Shown here one piece after another: positions 52,221-62,259 of a DNA stretch of 64,000 bases. Both the position numbers and the translations under genes were made by a program. Location: assembly GCA_020634935.1 (NCBI GenBank), contig JACKAT010000025.1, forward strand, positions 10,528 to 74,527, given 5' to 3'. The notes under the pieces were generated by a model. The model was not told the origin of the DNA, did no database searches, and saw nothing but the letters and a program-made list of their open reading frames with translations. How positions within the stretch are numbered: the first letter of the stretch is position 1; each line of letters opens with the position of its first letter. The stretch is from Anaerolineales bacterium (lineage in GTDB: Bacteria > Chloroflexota > Anaerolineae > 4572-78 > J111).

Positions 52221-53165
52221 CTATGCCGTTATTCTCGTTCCCGTCTCGCCGGCCACTGCCCGCTCGATGTTTTCCGGGTTGGTGATAACGGCTTCGCGAC
52301 CGCCGCGTTCCAGATATTCGACGACCGCCTGGATTTTAGGGGCCATACTGCCTTTGGCAAAATGGCCGCCGGCCTGTAAGTATTCCTTGGCCTGGGCCAG
52401 CGTTAAGTGATCGAGCCAGGTTTGGTTGCGTTTGCCGAAGTTAAGCGCCACTTTCTCGACGCCGGTGCTGATGATAAACAGCTCGGCCTCCAACACCGTG
52501 GCCAGCAGCGAGGCCGCTAAATCTTTGTCGATGACGGCCGCCGTACCGGTTAAATTACCCTGCGCGTCGGCCACCACGGGAATACCGCCGCCGCCGACCG
52601 CGATGGTGATAATCCCGGCAGCGACTAAATCCTTGATGATTTTTTCTTCAACGATGCGCAGCGGGCGGGGCGACGGCACCACTCGCCGCCAGCCACGTCC
52701 GGCATCTTCCATCACTTCCCAGCCTTCGTTTTGGCGACGCATGGCCTGGCCTTTGGTCATAAACGAGCCAATCGGTTTAGACGGATTTTGAAAGGCGGGG
52801 TCGGCGGGATGGATCTCGACCTGAGTTACCACCGTAACGGCCTGCCTATCGATACCTAACTGTCGAAAATAGTTGTACAAATGCTGCTGTAAGGCATAGC
52901 CAATCGCGCCTTGCGTATCAGCGCCACAGACATCGAGTGGAACTTCGTGTAGCTCATGGGCGGCTAATTCCGAGCGGCGCAAAATAAAACCGACCTGCGG
53001 CCCATTGCCATGCCCAATTGCCACATTCCAACCGGCCTGAATCAGATGAGCGATATGCAAAGCCGTTTCGCCCGCCGCCTGATATTGGTCAGGAATGGTT
53101 TTATGTTTTGAGTCTTTAATTAGTGAATTTCCGCCAATCGCGATGACGGCAATTTTATTGGGCAT
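52221..53165 (-). CDS. arcC: carbamate kinase
   Basis: 314 aa, amino acid kinase fold. KIAVIAIGGNSLIKD at the N-terminus, GNGPQVGFILRRSE, VVTQVEIHPADPAF, and the C-terminal GGHFAKGSMAPKIQA are hallmarks. It converts carbamoyl phosphate and ADP to ATP, CO2 and ammonia, in line with the carbamoyltransferase gene directly upstream. The pair gives substrate-level phosphorylation. Confidence 0.95.
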   Translation of the reverse strand: MPNKIAVIAIGGNSLIKDSKHKTIPDQYQAAGETALHIAHLIQAGWNVAIGHGNGPQVGFILRRSELAAHELHEVPLDVCGADTQGAIGYALQQHLYNYFRQLGIDRQAVTVVTQVEIHPADPAFQNPSKPIGSFMTKGQAMRRQNEGWEVMEDAGRGWRRVVPSPRPLRIVEEKIIKDLVAAGIITIAVGGGGIPVVADAQGNLTGTAAVIDKDLAASLLATVLEAELFIISTGVEKVALNFGKRNQTWLDHLTLAQAKEYLQAGGHFAKGSMAPKIQAVVEYLERGGREAVITNPENIERAVAGETGTRITA

Positions 53166-53204
53166 GGGGGGTGTGTCTCCTGATATGTTCAGAAATGGGA
53201 TAAA

Positions 53205-53260
53205 GAAGGTTAAAGCTAAGGCTAAGCCGAAAACAAAATTCTTAGCCTCAGCCTTAGCCC
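53205..53260. repeat. GGCTAAGG hairpin 1
   Basis: AAGCTAAGGCTAAG faces CTTAGCCTCAGCCTTAG across a 20-bp loop, between ygeW-like and arcC genes. Close relative of 54281-54331. Confidence 0.65.
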
Positions 53261-53266
53261 TGTATG

Positions 53267-54244
<978 letters not shown>

Positions 54245-54280
54245 AAGGTTTTCTCCTCTTAAGAGTTTTTGTTTTTTTAC

Positions 54281-54331
54281 GAAGGCTAAGGCTAAGCCAG
54301 TTTTTTCTTAGCCTCAGCCTTAGTCTTAGCC
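54281..54331. repeat. GGCTAAGG hairpin 2
   Basis: GAAGGCTAAGGCTAAG and CTTAGCCTCAGCCTTAG around a T-run, between the YgeY and YgeW genes. Nearly the same as the hairpin between YgeW and carbamate kinase. Confidence 0.65.
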
Positions 54332-54355
54332 TCTTTATTCAATTGTACTCACATC

Positions 54356-55573
54356 CTAACTTTCCTTCAATACCGCCGGCAGCAGGGCATAGAACTCTGT
54401 GGCTTTGACGACCTCGTCTAACGGGACGCTGTCCAGCGTAGTGTGGGCGACTTTTTCGTCGCCGGGGCCAAAGCCGATGGAGGAGATGCCCGCTTTGCCG
54501 GCCCAATAGGTGGCGTTGGTGCTAAATTCCCAACGACCGGTGGGCGCGTCGGGCAGGCCGATCGCCCGGCGGGTGGCCTGTCCGGCCCGAACAAAGGGAT
54601 GATCATCGTCGTGCGCCCAAGCAGGGAAATATTTGTCGACGGGGAAAACGAAGCCGGTATAGCTGGGTTCGTCGTAAAAGAGCGGCTCGATGGTGAAATC
54701 GGCCTGGTGTTCGGCGGGAATGAGCGCCGCCAGTTGGGCGATGACGCCTTCTTGCGTTTCGCCAAAGGTCATGCGGCGGTCGATGAAAATCGTACATTCG
54801 TCCGGTACAGCGTTGATCGAGACGTTGCTGGTTTTGATATCGCTGACGGTGACTTTGCCGTGGCCCAGAAAGTCGTGATCGCCCAGCTCCGGCTCCAGTT
54901 TGCTGATGGCCTCGATCACCGGCAGCATTTTGTAGATGGCGTTGTCGCCTAGATGGTTCGAGGCAGCATGGGCGCTTTTGCCTTTGGCCGTAATCTTCAG
55001 TTCCAGGCGGCCTTTATGACCGCGATACACCTGCATGTTGGTCGATTCGCCGATGACGACGTAGTCGGGCCGGACTTGCGGATCGACCTCGACAAAGGTG
55101 TTGCCGGTAATGCCGTCGCACCACTCCTCCATATTGCCGAAGTAGTAAAGCGTGAACTCGTCCGGCGAGAACAGCCCTAAATCACGAGCCAGAGCGATGC
55201 CGTAAACCATCCCCGGCGTCGAGCCTTTTTCATCGCCCGCGCCGCGCGCATAGAAGACCCCATTTTCAATTTTGCCCTCAAACGGATCCCACTCCCACGA
55301 GTCGGGGTCGCCGAGGCCGACGGTATCGATATGGCTGTCGTAGACGATGACAGTTGGGCCGTGGCCAACGCGCCCCAGAATATTGCCCATTTTGTCGAAG
55401 CGAACTTCATCAAAGTTGAGTTGGCGCATCTCTGCCGCCACTCGTTCGCCGACCGGGCCGATCTGGCTGTCCATGCTGGGGATGGCGCAAACTTCGCGTA
55501 GAAATCTGACTAACGTTTCTCGACGTACCTCAACTTCATCGTGAAGAGTTTGGATAAGCGATGGATTGATCAT
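54356..55573 (-). CDS. ygeY: YgeY-type M20 metallopeptidase (selenium-metabolism-linked hydrolase family)
   Basis: 405 aa. M20 layout: first metal-binding Asp/His in VIVYDSHIDTVGLGD, bridging Asp in ARGAGDEKGSTPGMVYG, Glu pair near NMEEWCDG, dimerisation domain (about 180-290), and the last metal His in EKVAHTTLD. Cytosolic amidase/peptidase; associated with YgeW in E. coli and clostridia. Substrate unknown here. Confidence 0.9.
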   Translation of the reverse strand: MINPSLIQTLHDEVEVRRETLVRFLREVCAIPSMDSQIGPVGERVAAEMRQLNFDEVRFDKMGNILGRVGHGPTVIVYDSHIDTVGLGDPDSWEWDPFEGKIENGVFYARGAGDEKGSTPGMVYGIALARDLGLFSPDEFTLYYFGNMEEWCDGITGNTFVEVDPQVRPDYVVIGESTNMQVYRGHKGRLELKITAKGKSAHAASNHLGDNAIYKMLPVIEAISKLEPELGDHDFLGHGKVTVSDIKTSNVSINAVPDECTIFIDRRMTFGETQEGVIAQLAALIPAEHQADFTIEPLFYDEPSYTGFVFPVDKYFPAWAHDDDHPFVRAGQATRRAIGLPDAPTGRWEFSTNATYWAGKAGISSIGFGPGDEKVAHTTLDSVPLDEVVKATEFYALLPAVLKES

Positions 55574-55633
55574 GAAAAGTATCCTTTCAATAATATAGTC
55601 TCATAGAACGTGAATTTTCTCAGGTTCTACCTA

Positions 55634-56362
55634 TTACGGTCCCCGCCGAATCAGCCGTAACCGCAGTAAATCATCTCGAAAATAAGAGAAGGCTTTGATA
55701 ATGGGCTTGTTGTCCTGGTTATAACCGACTTCCTCAAAAGAAATAAGCGCCGATTGCGCCGGTGATAGGTTGAGTATTTCGGCTATTGGGGCAGAAGGGA
55801 TCAACGGCACAATTTCGCTGAGATAATAGGCTAAATGTTCCTGGCAGTAGTCGCGCAAAAATTGATAGATCGGCTGATGAAATATAGTGGCGGGATAAGT
55901 TGTGGTAATTAAACTGGTGGGAATAAAATTATGGGTCAAAATAACGGGTTCGCCATCGGCCAGAAATAGCTTTTTGACCACTAGCATGGTCTCGGTCGCC
56001 GCTAAAGCCAAATCTAACGCTATCGCAGGGGTGATAGGTTCTTCTGAGATGTTAATAATACGGGTGCTAGGCGTATAACCGTGAGCTTGCAGTACAGCTT
56101 CATAGGTCCAAATCTCTTCAAGCCGGGTCTTGATTTGAAGCCCCGCTTTGTTAACAAAAGTACCGGCGCCTTGCTTGCGGTAAATGGCGCCTTCCAGTTC
56201 CAACCGGCTCAGAGCATCACGAATGGTGGTCCGGCTGACGCCTAACTCGGTGGCCAATTCCATCTCCGACGGGATGCGCCCTTCGGCAAATTCTTCATTC
56301 AGAATCCGCTCTTTAATTTGAGATTTAGCCAGCTCGGTTAAAGAAGGAGCCCGTCTCAGCAT
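55634..56362 (-). CDS. GntR-family regulator with UTRA domain (HutC type)
   Basis: 242 aa. N-terminal GntR winged helix (about 10-72: EGRIPSEMELATELGVSRTTIRDALSRLELEGAIYRKQGAGTFV), then a UTRA ligand-binding domain (about 90-235). First gene of the whole minus-strand block, so it probably controls it and itself. Ligand likely an intermediate of the pathway. A promoter and a dyad lie just upstream. Confidence 0.93.
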   Translation of the reverse strand: MLRRAPSLTELAKSQIKERILNEEFAEGRIPSEMELATELGVSRTTIRDALSRLELEGAIYRKQGAGTFVNKAGLQIKTRLEEIWTYEAVLQAHGYTPSTRIINISEEPITPAIALDLALAATETMLVVKKLFLADGEPVILTHNFIPTSLITTTYPATIFHQPIYQFLRDYCQEHLAYYLSEIVPLIPSAPIAEILNLSPAQSALISFEEVGYNQDNKPIIKAFSYFRDDLLRLRLIRRGP

Positions 56363-56390
56363 TTATGACCTTAATGTGAAATTAGTATGG

Positions 56391-56401
56391 TTGTACGACA
56401 A
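56391..56401. promoter_or_regulatory. candidate GntR operator
   Basis: TTGTACGACAA is an inverted repeat (TTGT-ACG-ACAA) placed 6 nt downstream of the -10 of the promoter below, where a bound repressor would block initiation. Confidence 0.4.
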
Positions 56402-56406
56402 ATTTT

Positions 56407-56435
56407 ATAATATACCTATTTCGGGTTTCTGTCAA
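56407..56435 (-). promoter_or_regulatory. sigma70-type promoter of the GntR/YgeY/YgeW block
   Basis: On the minus strand TTGACA (56435-56430), spacer 17, TATTAT (56412-56407), about 45 nt upstream of the regulator start codon. Confidence 0.6.
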
Positions 56436-56517
56436 TAGGGGGATTTTTTTAGCCATCAGCCAGCTAATAGTCGATAGTCTTATTGTTCTCTTTAGATGGC
56501 TGTGCTATACTTCCAGC

Positions 56518-58770
56518 ATGCCTCATGCCCAACTGATTCGACGAATTCAGTGGCTGGTCCCCGTCGTACTGTTTGCTCTGGCTCTAGCGGTGCGACTCCC
56601 CGGACTGGACGGTTTCATCACCGTCGATGAACCCAAATGGATTGACCGCTCACGCTGGTTTGCTGTTGGCTTGTTGTTCCCTGAGCAAGAATGCCCGCCG
56701 GTCGAATATGGCCGCGAAGTAGCCACCCAGGGACTCGGCTGTACTTTGCAGATCGGCTATCCTGGTGTTACTACGATGTGGGCCGGGGCGCTGGGACTGC
56801 TGCTGCACTATTGGCGTGAGGTGCAGCCGAGCGGCGTCGAGTTGAAGACGTTTTTAACCGGCCTATCAAATTACCACCTCGATCCGGCGGTTATTGCCCC
56901 TTCCCGGCTGCCCTTTGCGGTGATCGGCGCGTTGTTTGTCCCGCTATTATATGCCTTTTTGCGGCGACTCTTTAATAACTGGGTCGCTGTGATCACGACC
57001 TTGATGATCGCCCTGCACCCCTACCAAATTGCCCTATCTCGCGTGGTCCATCACGATTCGTTTAATACGATGTTTATGGTGTTTTCAGTACTGGCGTTGG
57101 CCGCTTACTGGCTGAAACGCTGGCCCTGGTACTGGCTGTTAGTGTCAGCCATATTGGGCGGATTGGCTCTCCTAAGCAAGCAGGTCAGTTGGTTTATGCC
57201 TCCGTTTGTAGCCGTAATGGCCAGTTTGACCTGGCTTTATCGCTGGCTAGATAATGCTCCGGCCAGGTCGCGGCTGCGATATTTAGTTAGCCGACAAAAT
57301 TGGGCGACGATTGGCCGGCTTATCGGTGAGGGGCTGCTCTGGGGAGGCACGGCTTGCTTGACTTTTGTGGCGCTTTTCCCAGCCATGTGGGTCACCCCCG
57401 GTCAGGCTATCCAAACCATTTTTTTCAACAGTACGCGTTTGGTTGAGGAAGGTCACTCGCATTTTTTTCTAGGTGAAATCTCCAATGATCCCGGCCCCCT
57501 ATTTTATCCGGTTGGTTGGACCTTACGCGCGACGCCGTTTGAAGTTATTGGGCTGGCAGGACTGATTGGGGCGGCTTTATGGTTCCTCTTCCGACGGCGA
57601 TCGCTCAGTCGCTGGTTAGCAACGCATCCCGTTGAAGTGGCGCTTCTGGTGTATGTAAGTTTGCTGCTGGTCTTTGTCTCTCTCTCCGGTAAAAAACTGG
57701 TTCGCTACTTTTTGCCGGCCTTCCCCATATTAGATGTTTTTGCTGCTATGGGCTTGTTATGGTTGTTAGGTGGCATCACCATCGGAGTGGTGAAAGCTGT
57801 TTCATGGCTTAACCGTCCCAAAAATGAGTTAATAGACCATAGGGAAGAAGCAAAGCGTAAGGGGTTCCTTATGGCTAATAATGGCTTGGCATGGGCGCTA
57901 ATGGCCATCATCATTTTAGCCCAGAGTGGGTGGAGCTTGAGCAACTACCCTTACTATCTCACCTATCATAACCCCTTGTTTGGTGGTACGTCGGGCGCGG
58001 CTAAAATAATGACCATTATCGGCTGGGGCGAAGGATTAAATGAGGCCGCCGCCTATCTGAACCAGCAGCCGGATGCCAAGTCTCTCCACGTTTTAAATGA
58101 ACGATCCTGCACCCAACTGAGACCCTTTTTTGTGGGACAGGTTTCCTGCCTCAATAGCTCATTGGGCGGTATCCTACAGGCCGATTATGTGGTTTATTAC
58201 TACAACGTTTTACAGCGCAATATGGCCTGGCCCGAGCAGCAGGTCTATTTTGAGGAGCATCAAACTCCGGTTCACCGAGTGACCATGCAGGGGTTAGATT
58301 ATGTAGTCATTTACCGCAATCCTATTGAGCACCGCGTCGATCGCAAGGCTAACAGCGCCGCCGGATGGCTGACTACCTTTGGCTACAATCTCCGCCCCAA
58401 TGGACAGTTAACCCTCTTCTGGCAAAATAACGGATTGAATAAGTCACCTCTATTGGTTGGATTAGCCCCAACCTCCGGTGTTTACCCCTCTGATAGCAAC
58501 GCGGTCAAGGCTCAAGCGCGAAGCTGGTTAACTTGCCGGCCTAAATCTGAGTTTACGTTGAGCCTAACCACGGCTAAAGCCATCATCGAAAGTACCTGTA
58601 CGCTAAAATCGCTCGATTTAGCGCCGGGGTTATACGATATTCAACTGGCCATAGGCAATGCCTCGGGGGTGCATCCGATCAAAACGTCTCTGCTGGCCGT
58701 CATACAGCTTGGACCAGGCGGCACATTTGAACCGGTTGATTTGATATCCCATAAACCGACGAAAGAGTAA
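56518..58770 (+). CDS. membrane glycosyltransferase, GT39/PMT-like superfamily
   Basis: 750 aa. About 11-13 membrane helices in the first 480 residues. The first extracytoplasmic loop carries the acidic motif ITVDEPKWIDRSRWF, with Asp-Glu typical of polyprenol-phosphate-sugar-dependent glycosyltransferases of GT-C type. The C-terminal part (about 490-750) is a soluble domain not recognised, possibly extracellular. Probably transfers a sugar from an undecaprenyl carrier to a lipid or protein at the outer face. Confidence 0.85.
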   Translation: MPHAQLIRRIQWLVPVVLFALALAVRLPGLDGFITVDEPKWIDRSRWFAVGLLFPEQECPPVEYGREVATQGLGCTLQIGYPGVTTMWAGALGLLLHYWREVQPSGVELKTFLTGLSNYHLDPAVIAPSRLPFAVIGALFVPLLYAFLRRLFNNWVAVITTLMIALHPYQIALSRVVHHDSFNTMFMVFSVLALAAYWLKRWPWYWLLVSAILGGLALLSKQVSWFMPPFVAVMASLTWLYRWLDNAPARSRLRYLVSRQNWATIGRLIGEGLLWGGTACLTFVALFPAMWVTPGQAIQTIFFNSTRLVEEGHSHFFLGEISNDPGPLFYPVGWTLRATPFEVIGLAGLIGAALWFLFRRRSLSRWLATHPVEVALLVYVSLLLVFVSLSGKKLVRYFLPAFPILDVFAAMGLLWLLGGITIGVVKAVSWLNRPKNELIDHREEAKRKGFLMANNGLAWALMAIIILAQSGWSLSNYPYYLTYHNPLFGGTSGAAKIMTIIGWGEGLNEAAAYLNQQPDAKSLHVLNERSCTQLRPFFVGQVSCLNSSLGGILQADYVVYYYNVLQRNMAWPEQQVYFEEHQTPVHRVTMQGLDYVVIYRNPIEHRVDRKANSAAGWLTTFGYNLRPNGQLTLFWQNNGLNKSPLLVGLAPTSGVYPSDSNAVKAQARSWLTCRPKSEFTLSLTTAKAIIESTCTLKSLDLAPGLYDIQLAIGNASGVHPIKTSLLAVIQLGPGGTFEPVDLISHKPTKE

Positions 58771-58791
58771 CATTATTCAGGCAAGGGAAAA

Positions 58792-58953
58792 ATGTCGAAC
58801 CGCCAAAAATTCACGATGCTAGCTTATGGCTTAACCGCTTTCACCTTAGGTATCTTCTGGAGTTTGAGTTACATTAGCCTGCCCATTTCCCTGCTGATCG
58901 GCACCGCCGTGGTTGTTGGCACGGAATGGCTCATGAACATCGCCGAGCGCTAA
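58792..58953 (+). CDS. 53-aa two-helix membrane protein
   Basis: A basic N-terminus (MSNRQKF) and two hydrophobic helices, ending WLMNIAER. AAGGGA precedes the ATG, 21 nt after the glycosyltransferase stop, so co-translation is likely. No family recognised. Confidence 0.6.
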   Translation: MSNRQKFTMLAYGLTAFTLGIFWSLSYISLPISLLIGTAVVVGTEWLMNIAER

Positions 58954-59169
58954 TACGTGATGCCCCTGAATAACGAAATTTCTTGATTTGCCCCTTGTAA
59001 CAAAAGCGAATATACTCCGGGCAATAATAACTTTGTACTGTTTTTGATCGCATATGATACCTTCTTGGCCCCGATTGGTTTGGCCCCGTTGTTCAAATCT
59101 GCCTTAGGCAACCCAATCCGTGACGTTTATTGTCTACGGTTACGAATGGGTATTTTCGAGGATACCTAA
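58954..59169. other. intergenic region
   Basis: About 215 bp with no gene or repeat I can support; presumably contains the promoter for the FAD oxidoreductase and downstream genes. Confidence 0.4.
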
Positions 59170-60762
59170 ATGACTACGACGATCAGTGCCATTCAACAAC
59201 TTGGCCAAATTGGCCTACCGATGCCCATTCAGACAATGGCCTCTCAAGCCTGGGATGCCATTATTATGGGCGCTGGTCATAACGGCTTGACCTGTGCCGC
59301 TTACCTGGCCCGAGCCGGCCAAAAGGTGTTGGTTCTGGAAGCGCGAGAGCGTATCGGTGGGGCCTGCACTCTTGAAGAACCCTGGCCGGGTTACATTGTC
59401 TCCCCCTGCGCGTATCTAACCGGCCTGCTGCACCCGCAGGTCATTCGCGAGTTAGATCTGCCGGCCCACGGCTTCGAATGGATGCCCGCCGCCGCCGGTA
59501 TGTTTGTCCCCTTTGCCGATGGCTCCAGCATCCAACTCTGGGATGACGATGAGCGCTGTGACGCAGAGATCGACCGCTTTGCGCCCAAAGATTTAGCCGG
59601 CTGGCAGGCTATGAGCGCCCTCACCCGCCGCACCCGCGACGCGCTCCGCCCCGACAGCGAAGCCGACTTGTGGCTCAACCCCGCCCCAACCCGGGCCGAA
59701 ATAGAAGATCGCCTCCACGGCGATGAAGACGCCTACAAACTCTTGTTTGAATGGTCGATGGCCGATTACGTGGAACATTTTCTCGACGACGAGCGGCTGC
59801 ACATCGCCTTGCTCGGACAAGGGGTAATTGGCACCAATGCCAGCCCGTTTGATCCCGGCACCGCTTCAATTGCCTTTCACCACAGCAGCGGTCGCATGGA
59901 AGGGAAGCCCGGCATGTGGGGCTACGTCAAAGGCGGCACGGGCATGGTTTCTTTCATCTTGGCCGATATCGCCCGCCAGGCCGGAGCGGTGGTTGCCGCC
60001 GGTACGCCGGTCGCCGCCATTCTGCCCGGTCAGGGCGTCGAATTAGTTGGCGGCGACCGCATTTCCGCGCCGGTTGTCATCTCCAACGCCGATCCGCGTG
60101 TTACCCTCCGCCTGTTGGGCGATCAGGCCGATGCTGTCTGGCAGGCGCAGGTCGAAGCGACGCCGATTGAAGGCTGCACCGTCAAACTGTCGGTCGGGTT
60201 GAACGAACTACCCAATTTTCTCGCCCGGCCCGGCGTCAATGAAGTACACCATACCGCCCAAATCAACACCCCGCTCAGCAAACAAGAATGGCGCGACTCG
60301 TATGCCCTGGCCCGCCAGGGACATATCGCTTCCCGGCTCTGGACAGAACTTTATTTTCAATCCGCTCAGGATCGCTCGGTAGTCCCGGCCGGCAAGCACG
60401 TGATGAGCGCCTTCTGCCAGTACGTGCCTTACCACTTTGCCGATGGCGACTGGGATTCCCGGCGCGAAGAGGTCGGCCAAATCGTCATCAATTCGATTGG
60501 TCGCTTTTGCAGCAACCTACCGGCAGCTATCGATCACGTCGAGGTCATGGGACCGCCTGACATCGAAGCTAAAGTAGGCTTAACCGGGGGACACATCTTC
60601 CAGGGTAGCTGCCTACCGGCCTACATGTGGGATCGCCGACTGACCTGCCGCACCCCAATGGCAGGCGTTTACCTCTGTGGGGCAGCCACTCATCCAGGTG
60701 GCAGCGTCATCGCCATCAATGGCCGCAATGCAGCCATGCAAGTTTTACAAGACACCCGGTAA
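59170..60762 (+). CDS. phytoene-desaturase-like FAD oxidoreductase
   Basis: 530 aa (or 513 from an in-frame ATG at 59221, which starts closer to the FAD domain). Dinucleotide-binding GAGHNG at 34-39 followed by LEARERIGGACT; COG1233-type. The C-terminus has the FAD motif MAGVYLCGAATHPGGSVIAINGRNAA. Relatives include phytoene dehydrogenases and amine oxidases, many uncharacterised. Precedes the glutamine-synthetase-like gene on the same strand, so it may oxidise an amine or amino acid in that pathway (inference). Confidence 0.85.
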   Translation: MTTTISAIQQLGQIGLPMPIQTMASQAWDAIIMGAGHNGLTCAAYLARAGQKVLVLEARERIGGACTLEEPWPGYIVSPCAYLTGLLHPQVIRELDLPAHGFEWMPAAAGMFVPFADGSSIQLWDDDERCDAEIDRFAPKDLAGWQAMSALTRRTRDALRPDSEADLWLNPAPTRAEIEDRLHGDEDAYKLLFEWSMADYVEHFLDDERLHIALLGQGVIGTNASPFDPGTASIAFHHSSGRMEGKPGMWGYVKGGTGMVSFILADIARQAGAVVAAGTPVAAILPGQGVELVGGDRISAPVVISNADPRVTLRLLGDQADAVWQAQVEATPIEGCTVKLSVGLNELPNFLARPGVNEVHHTAQINTPLSKQEWRDSYALARQGHIASRLWTELYFQSAQDRSVVPAGKHVMSAFCQYVPYHFADGDWDSRREEVGQIVINSIGRFCSNLPAAIDHVEVMGPPDIEAKVGLTGGHIFQGSCLPAYMWDRRLTCRTPMAGVYLCGAATHPGGSVIAINGRNAAMQVLQDTR

Positions 60763-60777
60763 AGCGTGGGTTGAAGT

Positions 60778-60900
60778 GGCAGTTGGTTGGCTGGTAATCT
60801 ACCCCCAACCAACTCCCGATCTAACCATCTGACCATCCACCTATCTAAACCAATTATAAAACTAACCATCTTACTAACTATCCAACCATCTATCTATTTC
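60778..60900. repeat. GGTT/CCAACC low-complexity arms before the GS-like gene
   Basis: AGTTGGTTGGCTGG on the left and many ACCAACC, ATCTAACCATC and TATCCAACCATC words on the right. Related to 13141-13416 and 38512-38592. The open frame across it is not a credible N-terminus of the next gene. Confidence 0.6.
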
Positions 60901-62259
60901 ATGGAGAATGACTTGACCGAAAATCCAGACGCAACCATTCAAACACTGAAGGAAAATGGCGTTCGATTGGTGGCCTGTACACTGGTTGATAATGCCGGTG
61001 TCACGCGCGTTAAATGCGTGCCGATTGACCGGCTGGCCAGTGCGGCCCAATACGGTATCGGGTTGTCCAACGTATTTGCGGTTTTTGCCGTCGATGACCA
61101 TATTACGGCCAGCCCCGGTTACGATACCCCTTCCGGCGATATGCGCCTCATTCCTGATCTGGCTGCTCTGGTTGAACTATCCGGCGCGCCGGGTTGGGCC
61201 TGGGCGCCGGTCGATCAGTATGATCAGGATTTGAAGGTCATGCCAATTTGCCAGCGCAGCCTGCTCAAACATACGGCCGAGACCGCCGCCGAACAAGGTA
61301 TTACCTTCAAAATGGCCTTCGAACTGGAGTTTACGCTGCTCACCCAAAATGACGAGCCGGTTCACGAAGGCCCCGGCTACAGCCCCATCGCGCTGCTGCC
61401 GTTGGAAAGCTTTGCCGTTGACGTTGTAACCGCGCTCGAAGCCCAGGGGCTTAAGGTGGCTCAATTCCACCCCGAGTACTCCCGGGGCCAGATTGAAATG
61501 TCGCTGGGGGCGCTGCCCCCGGTCGCCGCCGCCGATCAGCACGTCTTGGCCCGCACCACCATCCGCCGTATCGCCGCGCGTCATGGCTGCAAGACCTCCT
61601 TCGCGCCGCTGGTCTTGCCCGGCGCGGTCGGTAACGGCTGTCATCTCCATTTTAGTGCCTGGCAAGATGGCCAAAATCTAATGACCAACGGCGCTGGGCC
61701 GGAAGGATTAACCCCGGCTGGTGCGGCCTTGACCGCCGGCGTCCTAACCCATTTACGGGATTTAGCCGCCGTTTACGCGCCCAGCGTCCTCAGTTACGGC
61801 CGGCTCCAGCCCGATAAATGGTCTGGTGGGTTTACCTGCTGGGGGCACGAAAACCGCGAAGCAGCTCTACGCCTGATCAAAGGCACCGTCGGCAACCGGG
61901 ATCAGGCCGCTAATATCGAGCTAAAAACGATCGATCACACGGCCAACCCCTACCTGGCCATCGCCATGCTGCTGGGCTCGGCCCTCGACGGCTTGGACCG
62001 AGGGCTGAAACCGCCGCCGCCGCTTCAAATTAATCCGTCCAGCCTGTCTGAGGACCAGCAACAGGCCAACCAGGTTTACCGGCTGCCCCCCCATTTAGGG
62101 GCAGCCATCGACCGGCTGGCCCAGTCTGATTTGGCCCGGCAGGTCATGGGCGAAGCCCAATTCGAGGCTTTTCTGGCCACTCGCCGGCTGGAATGGGATA
62201 GTTACAACCAGATGGATCAGGCCCAATTAACCGAGGCCCTGCGTTGGAGGTACGGATGA
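60901..62259 (+). CDS. glutamine-synthetase-family ligase (FluG/PuuA-like)
   Basis: 452 aa from the ATG at 60901. Catalytic glutamine synthetase features: ELEF (E141, E143), the GNGCHLHF block at 244-251, KWSGGFTCWGHENREAALRL and the IELKTIDHTANPYLAIA block with a metal Glu. Lacks the adenylylation loop of GS-I. Next to an amidohydrolase with which it overlaps, matching the domain pair of FluG. Probably glutamylates an amine rather than ammonia (gamma-glutamylamide formation), but this is inference. Confidence 0.88.
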   Translation: MENDLTENPDATIQTLKENGVRLVACTLVDNAGVTRVKCVPIDRLASAAQYGIGLSNVFAVFAVDDHITASPGYDTPSGDMRLIPDLAALVELSGAPGWAWAPVDQYDQDLKVMPICQRSLLKHTAETAAEQGITFKMAFELEFTLLTQNDEPVHEGPGYSPIALLPLESFAVDVVTALEAQGLKVAQFHPEYSRGQIEMSLGALPPVAAADQHVLARTTIRRIAARHGCKTSFAPLVLPGAVGNGCHLHFSAWQDGQNLMTNGAGPEGLTPAGAALTAGVLTHLRDLAAVYAPSVLSYGRLQPDKWSGGFTCWGHENREAALRLIKGTVGNRDQAANIELKTIDHTANPYLAIAMLLGSALDGLDRGLKPPPPLQINPSSLSEDQQQANQVYRLPPHLGAAIDRLAQSDLARQVMGEAQFEAFLATRRLEWDSYNQMDQAQLTEALRWRYG

